The notes beneath the pieces were generated by a model. That model had not been told where the DNA came from. It was given only the letters and a program-made list of their open reading frames with translations, and ran no database searches. A stretch of DNA of 30,810 nt from JBOFHT01 sp051649785 (GTDB lineage: Archaea > Methanobacteriota > Methanobacteria > Methanobacteriales > Methanobacteriaceae): NCBI GenBank assembly GCA_051649785.1, contig JBOFHT010000102.1, positions 1 through 30,810 of the forward strand, written 5' to 3'. Below, piece after piece: positions 22,846-29,742 of this stretch. The position numbers were made by a program, and so were the translations under genes. Position 1 is the first letter of the stretch, and every line of letters starts with the position of its first letter.

Positions 22846-23847
22846 ATGGATATTATTGATAATACTTACTTTGAAGCTTTTGATGGGATTTACATAAGGG
22901 CTATTATCACAGCTGAAGATGAAAAAACTCTTTATCGTGCTGCCTATGACTCTACTTCAACTCCTGGTGCTGTAATTGGTCGTGTTGAAGGGGGAGTTGA
23001 AAAATTCATTGATAAATCTAAAACTCCTGATGGTAGAATGGGAGTTATTGTCCAGTACTGGTTTGGTTTAGATGATTTAGATAAATTTGAGTTAGAATTA
23101 TCTTATAGAATTCGCCAAGATGTTTTAACTAAACCTTTTACTTCTTTTTTTGCAGCTAATGACTTAAACCTAGATATTAACAATACTAATGTTAATGATA
23201 CTAACAATAACACTACTACTACTACTACTACTACTACTGACAATAAATTGAATGATAATAATAAAAACCCTTTAAAATTATTTAATACTCCTCAGGGCTA
23301 CATAAGTATGATGAAGCAAGTTGGTCACTGTGGGGATGGTTATGAATGGAAAGAAGACTTAAATGGCCGTGAATTAATTAATGTTCCTATTGCAGTTCCA
23401 GACTTTAAAATTGAATCTCAACTCCCATATTATAATGGAATAATGGGTGCAAACTTTTGGTATATGTGTAAAAGTAAAGAGTCAGTAATTGAAGCAGGAA
23501 ATGCTGCTATTGATGCTATTAACGAAGTTGATGGAGTCATATGTCCTTTTGATATTTGTTCTGCTGCTTCTAAAGTCGAAACAAACTATTCTTGGATTGG
23601 TCCAACAACTAATCACCCTTATTGCCCTTCTCTTAAACCAAAACTAGCTAATGAATCTAAAGTTCCAGAAAATGCTAATTATATTCCTGAAATTGTTATT
23701 AATGGTGTTGATATATCTGTAATTGAAACAGCTATGAAAGTAGGTATTGAAGCTTGTTTGGAGTTTGATGATGTTATTAAAATTTCAGCAGGTAATTATA
23801 ATGGTGTTTTAGGCAACTATAAAATTAATTTAAAAGATATTCTATAA
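22846..23847 (+). CDS. ftr: Formylmethanofuran:tetrahydromethanopterin formyltransferase paralogue (FtrII-like) with a Thr/Asn insertion
   Basis: A 333-residue relative of Ftr, the enzyme passing the formyl group from methanofuran to H4MPT. Shared pieces are FEAFDGIYIRAIITA at the N-terminus, KTPDGRMGVIVQ (59-70), GANFWYMCKSKESVIEAGNAAIDAI, PYCPSLK and the ending VINGVDISVIETAMKVGIEA...KISAGNYNGVLGNYK. It diverges clearly from standard Ftr (for example in the GVICPFDICSAAS segment), so it is probably the eha-linked paralogue rather than the main enzyme; activity is unproven. Residues ~108-141 are a low-complexity insertion including nine Thr from pure ACT repeats. The start at 22846 has GGAGAT 7 nt upstream; upstream in-frame ATG and TTG codons are less well spaced. 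Confidence 0.85.
   Translation: MDIIDNTYFEAFDGIYIRAIITAEDEKTLYRAAYDSTSTPGAVIGRVEGGVEKFIDKSKTPDGRMGVIVQYWFGLDDLDKFELELSYRIRQDVLTKPFTSFFAANDLNLDINNTNVNDTNNNTTTTTTTTTDNKLNDNNKNPLKLFNTPQGYISMMKQVGHCGDGYEWKEDLNGRELINVPIAVPDFKIESQLPYYNGIMGANFWYMCKSKESVIEAGNAAIDAINEVDGVICPFDICSAASKVETNYSWIGPTTNHPYCPSLKPKLANESKVPENANYIPEIVINGVDISVIETAMKVGIEACLEFDDVIKISAGNYNGVLGNYKINLKDIL
23212..23238 (+). repeat. Pure (ACT)9 trinucleotide repeat inside the ftr-like gene
   Basis: Nine uninterrupted ACT codons encode Thr123-Thr131. The flanks (about 23170-23270) are AAT/GAT/ACT-rich. The unit length keeps frame, so slippage would change protein length rather than break it. Confidence 0.97.
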
Positions 23848-23874
23848 ACCACAAACAAAACTAATAATAATACT

Positions 23875-23929
23875 AATAAAATCCCTAATAAAACTTATAG
23901 GCATAATAAAATCTTTAATAAAACTTATA
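23875..23929. repeat. Near-tandem 25-bp duplication before the pfkB-like gene
   Basis: 23875-23899 and 23905-23929 match at 23 of 25 positions (aataaaatc..taataaaac core), 30 bp apart, in the spacer between the ftr-like and kinase genes. Confidence 0.8.
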
Positions 23930-23997
23930 ATAACATTTATAACATTTCTACTAATAATATATGCAAAAATAAATAAAATAATAAAAGGAGTTAGCTA

Positions 23998-25059
23998 ATG
24001 GATAGTCCAGATTCTAAATTTGATGCAATAGGTTTTGGGGCATTAAATGTTGATAAAATGTTTTATGTTGATTCTATTGCAGAAATTGATGGTGAAAGTT
24101 TCATTAAAGATAGTGTAATTGAATGTGGCGGTTCTGCTGCAAATACTATTATTGGATTATCTAGATTAGGTCTTAAAACTAGTTATATTGGAAAAATAGC
24201 TGAAGATGATGATGGGGAGCTATTAGAATTTAATTTAGTTAGTGAGGGTGTCTTTTTAGAAGACTTAATTTATGATGAAATAGGAAAGACTGGCAATGTT
24301 TTAGGGTTTATTGATACTGAAGGCAACCGTGAGCTATATGTTAATCCTGGTGTAAATGATAAAATAGCTATTGGTGAAATAAATAAAAATAATCTTAAAA
24401 ATACTAAAATAATCCATTATTCTGGATTTGTTGGTGATTCTTTTAATACTCAAATTGAACTATTAAATTATTTATCTGATGATATTATTCTTAGTTTTGA
24501 TCCTGGAGCATTATATGCTAAAAAAGGATTTGATGCAATTAAACCTATTCTTTTAAGAACTAATATTCTTTTAATTAATGAAATTGAGTTATATACACTT
24601 TTTAATAGCTTAATAAATGGTAATATTAATAATAGTGCTAGTAATAATAGTAATGTTAAGGAGGATAATGATAATAATAGCGATATTAATGATAACCTCT
24701 TTAATGACTTCACTTTTAGAGATAAAGCATTATATCTTTTAAATTTAGGTATTGATACAGTTATTATTAAAAGAGGGGAAAAAGGGGCTTATGGAATCAA
24801 CTCAAAAGAAGAAGTTAAAATACCTGCTTTTAAATCTAATTTAGTTGATACAACTGGTGCTGGTGACTCTTTTAATGCAGGATTTTTATATTCTTATATT
24901 AATAATTATTCTCTTGAAAAATCATGTATTATTGGTAATTATTTAGCTTCAAAAGCAATTGAATCTACTGGAATTACTAATTTGCCAAATATTAAAGAAG
25001 TTAAGAACTTTGAATATGAAATTGATAAAGGAAATATTAGTGATTTATTTATATTTTAA
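23998..25059 (+). CDS. PfkB-family carbohydrate/nucleoside kinase
   Basis: A 353-residue ribokinase-type enzyme, ATP-dependent phosphorylation of a sugar or nucleoside. Seen: the substrate-binding N-terminus DAIGFGALNVDKMFYVD, the GGSAANTIIGLSRLGLKTSYIGKIAEDDDG signature (44-73), and the catalytic anion-hole motif DTTGAGDSFNAGF (284-296) with Asp290 as base. Residues ~207-235 are an Asn/Asp/Ser-rich insertion (NINNSASNNSNVKEDNDNN) absent from typical PfkB proteins, placed in a loop between conserved blocks. GGAG lies 9 nt before the ATG. A kinase of this family follows the eha genes in Methanothermobacter as I remember it; the substrate is unknown. Confidence 0.87.
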   Translation: MDSPDSKFDAIGFGALNVDKMFYVDSIAEIDGESFIKDSVIECGGSAANTIIGLSRLGLKTSYIGKIAEDDDGELLEFNLVSEGVFLEDLIYDEIGKTGNVLGFIDTEGNRELYVNPGVNDKIAIGEINKNNLKNTKIIHYSGFVGDSFNTQIELLNYLSDDIILSFDPGALYAKKGFDAIKPILLRTNILLINEIELYTLFNSLINGNINNSASNNSNVKEDNDNNSDINDNLFNDFTFRDKALYLLNLGIDTVIIKRGEKGAYGINSKEEVKIPAFKSNLVDTTGAGDSFNAGFLYSYINNYSLEKSCIIGNYLASKAIESTGITNLPNIKEVKNFEYEIDKGNISDLFIF

Positions 25060-25290
25060 GTTATTGAAAATCTTATTTTCATTAATAATTATAATAGAAA
25101 TTCAGTTTCAGGAAAAATACTTAGCTCCAATTAAAATTGTATTTTCTTAAAGTATTAATATTATAAAATAGATATAGTTATTTAATTAATTAAATTACCT
25201 AAATTAGCTAAAATTAGAACATATTGCAAAATAATATAAATTATAAATAATTTATTAATTTATGATATAAAGTGGGCTGGAGATGTAGAT

Positions 25291-26118
25291 ATGGAAATTA
25301 CTTTCAAAAAAGATAAAGAAGACTTATTGAGAGAAGTATTACTTAAATCAGCAGATTTAGATGAAGACATTAGTGATTCTAATATTGAAATTGGAGAATA
25401 TTTTGTAGAAGACAAGTTTATAGCTATTTCTCCACGTTGTGTTAGATGTGATTTATGTGTTAAAGAATGCCCAGTTAATGCTATAACTACATCTTCATTT
25501 GTTAAAAGGTCTAGGATTAAAGATAATTGTGTTAAATGTGAAATTTGCCCTCAAACTTGCCCAGTATCTTGTATATATGTTTTAGAAACAGAAGCTACTA
25601 TTAGTGATAATGTAGTAGATAATATAGCTGATGAAAATCCTGATTCTACAGATAAAGCTAGTTTAATCACCAATTCAGTTGAATACAAGCTTAAAGAAAA
25701 GAAAATCCCCCATAGAGTTCTAAGAATGGAAGATATTTCTATTGATTTAAATACTTGTGATTCTTGTGGCAATTGTATTAAGTTCTGTCCAACTAAAGCA
25801 ATTTCAATGGAAAGCACTGAAAATGGACCAATTATTGACAAAGAACTATGTATTGGTTGTGGAGCTTGTTCTAATTTATGTCCATTAGATGCAATTAATT
25901 TAAAACAGTTTTTAGGACCCGTTATAGAAACTAAGGAGCTTCTAATTAATCAAGATGCTTGTGTTGAATGCTATCTTTGTGAAGAATCTTGTCCAGTTGA
26001 AGCAATTAGTTTAGTTAATGGTGAAGTCGTTTTAGATAATAATAAGTGCATTAAATGTAATGTTTGTTCTACACGTTGTCCTGTTTCAGCTTTAACACTT
26101 AATAACTTAGAAAAGTAA
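25291..26118 (+). CDS. Polyferredoxin with six [4Fe-4S] motifs
   Basis: A 275-residue protein with CVRCDLCVKECPV, CVKCEICPQTCPV, CDSCGNCIKFCPT, CIGCGACSNLCPL, CVECYLCEESCPV and CIKCNVCSTRCPV, i.e. six clusters in three ferredoxin-like pairs. Between motifs 2 and 3 is a Cys-free stretch (about 95-150) with VEYKLKEKKIPHRVLRMEDISID. The N-terminal 45 residues are acidic and lack Cys. GGAGAT lies 7 nt before the ATG. It is a third polyferredoxin near the eha genes and distinct from EhaP and EhaQ; a role in feeding or draining Eha electrons is likely from position but unproven. Confidence 0.87.
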   Translation: MEITFKKDKEDLLREVLLKSADLDEDISDSNIEIGEYFVEDKFIAISPRCVRCDLCVKECPVNAITTSSFVKRSRIKDNCVKCEICPQTCPVSCIYVLETEATISDNVVDNIADENPDSTDKASLITNSVEYKLKEKKIPHRVLRMEDISIDLNTCDSCGNCIKFCPTKAISMESTENGPIIDKELCIGCGACSNLCPLDAINLKQFLGPVIETKELLINQDACVECYLCEESCPVEAISLVNGEVVLDNNKCIKCNVCSTRCPVSALTLNNLEK

Positions 26119-26300
26119 TTTAGGAAAATAATTCTATACATAAGTTAATAAGAATAAGTTTAATGAATAATGTTAATAATAACCATAAAATAACAACCAT
26201 AACCTAATAATCATAATAATTTATATTAATCAATTAAATTTAGGTATTTAAATATATTTAACCAATTTATATTAATATTTCAGTTATAGGAGTTAATTAA

Positions 26301-26936
26301 ATGAAAGTTCAAGAAATGATGGATAATGACTTTGTTTTTGTAACTAAAGAGGATAGTATCCACGATGTTTCTATACAAATGGAGGAAAGTAAAAAATTTA
26401 CTACCCCTGTTTTAGATGAGAAAAAACGCCTTGTAGGATGGGTTACATCTTTAGATATTACTCGAGGGTTGCGTGAGAATAAAAAGATAATTGGGGAAAT
26501 TATGCATTCTAAAGATGCAATTTCTACTGTTCACAAAGATGATCCTGCCAGTTTAGCGGTTTTAGATACTGCTAATAACAAATTAATTAGTATGCCTGTT
26601 TTAGACAAAGATGATATTGTTATTGGTGTTGTACGTTCTTTTGATATTGTTAAAACTCTCTCTTCACTTTATGATATTAAAGTAGCTAAAATTTATAAAG
26701 CAATGGAAGATGAACTTAAAGGAATTAGCTGGGATGAACTAATGGAAGCTTCTGCTATTATTAGTCGTCGTAGAACTGGTGAGAGAATTACTGCTGAGGA
26801 ATATGAACATCGTATCCAAAAATCTACTTTTGGTGAAGCTATTTGGGCAACTGGTGGTCTTGAAAAGTTCTTTGTTGGTTTGATAGCTGTAGGTGAACTA
26901 GTTATTGCACGTAAAGTATCTAGGGCACGCAAATAA
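26301..26936 (+). CDS. CBS-domain-pair protein with a conserved C-terminal extension
   Basis: A 211-residue protein. Two CBS motifs (about 1-57, VQEMMDNDFVFVTKEDSIHDV, and 64-122, IGEIMHSKDAISTVHKDDPAS) form a Bateman module, which usually binds adenosine nucleotides (AMP, ATP, SAM) to sense energy state. The C-terminal ~85 residues (YKAMEDELKGISWDELMEASAIISRRRTGERITAEEYEHRI) form an uncharacterised extension ending in a hydrophobic FVGLIAVGELVIARK. GGAG lies 10 nt before the ATG. Placed after the eha-linked polyferredoxin, it could be an energy-status regulator for this module; that is inference. Confidence 0.83.
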   Translation: MKVQEMMDNDFVFVTKEDSIHDVSIQMEESKKFTTPVLDEKKRLVGWVTSLDITRGLRENKKIIGEIMHSKDAISTVHKDDPASLAVLDTANNKLISMPVLDKDDIVIGVVRSFDIVKTLSSLYDIKVAKIYKAMEDELKGISWDELMEASAIISRRRTGERITAEEYEHRIQKSTFGEAIWATGGLEKFFVGLIAVGELVIARKVSRARK

Positions 26937-27094
26937 TTAAATAAAATTACTTAAATATAATATGGGACTTCCATAGTTTTTATATTAACTGTCATGATTA
27001 TGGAGATTATTATTACATTAATATATTAATTAATATTTATAATTATATATTCATGTTTAACTTTGACTTTTATATTTTATAATGGGGAATTTTA

Positions 27095-28138
27095 ATGGAT
27101 TTAATGAAAAAACTTATTTTAGCACCAGGAATATCTGGTTTTGAAGGCGAAATTGTTGATTTAATCAAAAATGAGTTAGAAAATCATGTTGATGAAATTG
27201 AAGAAGATTTAATGGGTAATATAATAGCTATTAAAAATGGAAAAACTAATAAAAATAAATCTAACGCTACTAAAGTCATGCTTGCTGCCCATATGGATGA
27301 AATTGGCTTAATGGTTCGCCATGTAAATAAGAAAGGTTTTATTAGCTTTTCTAAAATTGGTGGAATTAATGATCAAATGATTTTAAATCAAGTTGTAACT
27401 ATTCACGCTTCTAATGGTCCAGTTAAAGGAGTTATTGGGTCCAAACCTCCTCATAGAATGAAAGCTACTGAGAGAAAAAAAGTCATTGACTATGAAAACA
27501 TGTTTATTGACATTGGTGCTAACGATAATGATGAAGCTCTTGATATGGTATCTATTGGTGACCCAATTACATTTAATAGTGAATTCATTCAATTTCCAAA
27601 TAATTTAATAATGGGTAAAGCTTTAGATAACCGTATTGGTTGTTATGTTATGATCGAAGTTTTAAAAAGAGTTAATTCTAATGCTACTGTATGTGGTGTT
27701 GGAACTGTCCAAGAAGAAGTTGGTTTAAAAGGTGCTAAAACTTCTGCTTTTAAAATTGACCCTGATATGGCATTTGCTCTTGATGTTACAATAGCAGGTG
27801 ATCACCCTGGAATTAAAGAAGATGAAGCACCAGCAAAGCTTGGTAAAGGCCCAGCTATTATTTTAACTGATGCTAGTGGCCGTGGAATTATTACTCCTGA
27901 AAAGATTAAAAATATATTAATTAATGCAGCAGAAGATGCTGAAATTCCATACCAACTTGAAGTTAGTGAAGGTGGAACTACTGACGCAACTGCAATCCAT
28001 TTAACTCGTGAAGGAATCCCTACAGGTGTTGTTTCAGTCCCAACTCGTTATATTCATACTACTGTTAGTGTAGCCAGTATGGATGATGTTGAGCAAACTA
28101 TTGAGCTTTTAGTTCAAGCTATTAATGGGATTGAATAA
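27095..28138 (+). CDS. M42-family metallo-aminopeptidase (TET/endoglucanase-annotated)
   Basis: A 347-residue cytoplasmic di-metal aminopeptidase that digests short peptides as a dodecameric TET shell. The metal ligands and catalytic residues expected for the family are present: H66 in AAHMDEIGLMV, D178 in ALDNRIGCY, catalytic E207 and ligand E208 in TVQEEVGLKGA, D230 in ALDVTIAGDHP, and H321 in TRYIHTTVS. Such proteins are often misannotated as endo-1,4-beta-glucanases. GGGG lies about 9 nt upstream of the ATG. Near residues 50-60 is a small Asn/Lys-rich loop. Its place next to the eha-linked genes seems conserved in Methanobacteriales from memory, without a known functional link. Confidence 0.92.
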   Translation: MDLMKKLILAPGISGFEGEIVDLIKNELENHVDEIEEDLMGNIIAIKNGKTNKNKSNATKVMLAAHMDEIGLMVRHVNKKGFISFSKIGGINDQMILNQVVTIHASNGPVKGVIGSKPPHRMKATERKKVIDYENMFIDIGANDNDEALDMVSIGDPITFNSEFIQFPNNLIMGKALDNRIGCYVMIEVLKRVNSNATVCGVGTVQEEVGLKGAKTSAFKIDPDMAFALDVTIAGDHPGIKEDEAPAKLGKGPAIILTDASGRGIITPEKIKNILINAAEDAEIPYQLEVSEGGTTDATAIHLTREGIPTGVVSVPTRYIHTTVSVASMDDVEQTIELLVQAINGIE

Positions 28139-28189
28139 AATAATTAATCCTAAATTACTTAATAATAAACTTAATATTATGGTGAAAAT

Positions 28190-29188
28190 ATGACTAATTT
28201 TAATGAATATGACGGAAAAACTGTTTTAGTTACTGGTGGAGCAGGATGTGTTGGAAGTAACTTATCTCGTAAGTTAGCTGAACTTGGGGCTAATGTGACA
28301 GTTTTAGATAATATGTCTTCTGCTTATGAATGGAATATTCCCCAAATGGACAATGTTAGTTTTATTAAAGGAGATATTCTTGATGATGCTGTTTTAAAAA
28401 GAACTTTTAAAGAAAATCCTGACTATGTTTTTCACTTAGCAGCACATTTTGCTAACCAAAATAGTGTAGATAATCCTGAAAAGGATTTAATGGTTAATGG
28501 TATAGGTATTTTAAAAGTTTTACAATATGCTCAGCTTACTGGTGTAGATCGTTTTATTTACTCTTCTTCTGGCTGTGGGGTTTATGGACTTGACTCCCAA
28601 CTTCCTTTTAAAGAGCATGATATCTCTATTTCTCTCCATACTCCTTATCAAGTAACTAAACTTCTTGGTGAGTTATATACTAATTATTTCAACAACCTCT
28701 ACGATATGCCTATTGTAAATGCAAGATTTTTCAATGTTTTTGGTCCAGGGGAAATTCCTGGAAAGTATAGAAATGTTATTCCTAACTTTTTTTACTGGTC
28801 TATGACTAAACAAGCTTTACCTATTACAGGGGATGGTTCTGAAACTCGTGATTGGACTTTTGTAGGAGATATTGTAAATGGTTTAGTAGCTATGGGAATA
28901 GAAGAATCTGCAATTGGTGAAGCTATTAATTTAGGTTCAGGGAATGATAATAAAGTTATTGATATGGCAAATATTGTAAATGATTTAACTGGTAATACAG
29001 AAGGAATAGCTTATATGCCACGTCGTGATTGGGATGCAAAAACTAAGCTTTTATCCTCAATTGATAAAGCAAAAGATATTTTAGGTTATAGTCCTACTGT
29101 TTCATTTGAAGATGGGTTAAAAAAAACTTATAACTGGTTTGATACAAATTGGGATAAAATTGAAGAATCTGCTGAATTTGACTATTAA
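28190..29188 (+). CDS. NAD-dependent epimerase/dehydratase (extended SDR)
   Basis: A 332-residue nucleotide-sugar-modifying enzyme. Seen: TGGAGCVGSN (15-24) for NAD binding, catalytic Ser126 region (IYSSSGCGVYG), Tyr153-x3-Lys157 (TPYQVTKLLGE), FFNVFGPGEIPGKYRNVIPNF and GDGSETRDWTFVGDI. It differs from the GalE-like protein at 8593-9534 (for example GGAGCVGSN against GGLGFIGSH), so the two are paralogues with different substrates rather than duplicates. GGTG lies 5 nt before the ATG. It is followed by a small membrane protein and a glycosyltransferase, suggesting a cell-surface glycan set. Confidence 0.86.
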   Translation: MTNFNEYDGKTVLVTGGAGCVGSNLSRKLAELGANVTVLDNMSSAYEWNIPQMDNVSFIKGDILDDAVLKRTFKENPDYVFHLAAHFANQNSVDNPEKDLMVNGIGILKVLQYAQLTGVDRFIYSSSGCGVYGLDSQLPFKEHDISISLHTPYQVTKLLGELYTNYFNNLYDMPIVNARFFNVFGPGEIPGKYRNVIPNFFYWSMTKQALPITGDGSETRDWTFVGDIVNGLVAMGIEESAIGEAINLGSGNDNKVIDMANIVNDLTGNTEGIAYMPRRDWDAKTKLLSSIDKAKDILGYSPTVSFEDGLKKTYNWFDTNWDKIEESAEFDY

Positions 29189-29215
29189 ATATTTTAATTA
29201 ACTAAGGTGATAGCT

Positions 29216-29461
29216 ATGGATAAAAACATGAGGTTATTTTTAGTTATATTTGGTTTAATTATTTGCTTTTTAATAATTACTCCTTTTTTATTAGCTGGAT
29301 TTTTAGTTGGCTTAGTTGCTTTTAATATTAGTTTTCTTTCATCATTTTTAGTTACTTTTGGATATTTAGGATGGATTTTAGGATCAATTGCTGTTTTTAT
29401 TTTTATAGCGATTGTCTTTATTTTATTTTTCCTATTAATAAATGAACTAAGACAGTATTGA
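29216..29461 (+). CDS. Small membrane protein of unknown function
   Basis: An 81-residue protein with two long hydrophobic segments (about 6-33 and 38-75) and a short charged end (NELRQY). The start at 29216 follows GGTGAT by 4 nt; a GTG at 29207 is part of that site. No motif or family is recognised. It lies 27 nt after the epimerase gene and is likely in its operon. It could assist membrane assembly of a glycan enzyme, but nothing in the sequence shows this. Confidence 0.7.
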   Translation: MDKNMRLFLVIFGLIICFLIITPFLLAGFLVGLVAFNISFLSSFLVTFGYLGWILGSIAVFIFIAIVFILFFLLINELRQY

Positions 29462-29742
29462 TTTAACTATTAATTCAAAGGTATTCTTTAATTTAAAATT
29501 ATTTTTCATAATTTTTAATATATTATTTTTATATTTTTATATTCTTATATTTTCATTATTATTAATTATTCTCACCATTAACCTCACTATTATTATTCTT
29601 ATTAGTTTTATTATTACTATTATTCTCATTATTATTATCATTACCATTACTATTACTATCACTATTATTCTCATTATTATTACTATTATTATTCTTAATA
29701 TCTGCATTGTTATTAGTTTATTACTTATTATAGGTGTAAAAC
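29462..29742. other. Spacer with an Asn/Ser-coding simple-sequence array on the minus strand
   Basis: No gene on the plus strand. On the minus strand 29562-29717 reads as 51 codons of Asn, Ser, Asp and Glu (NENNSDSNSNGNDNNNENN is a sample) ending in TAA, without a start codon. It is composed of ATT/TTA/CTA-type triplets on the plus strand. It resembles the arrays at 4370-4645 and 15654-15890. Upstream parts are T-rich and may terminate the epimerase operon. Confidence 0.6.

Noticed and set aside
8593..29188. The two SDR epimerases as a recent duplication
   Set aside because: Their glycine motifs, lengths and catalytic surroundings differ clearly, so they are old paralogues with probably different substrates.
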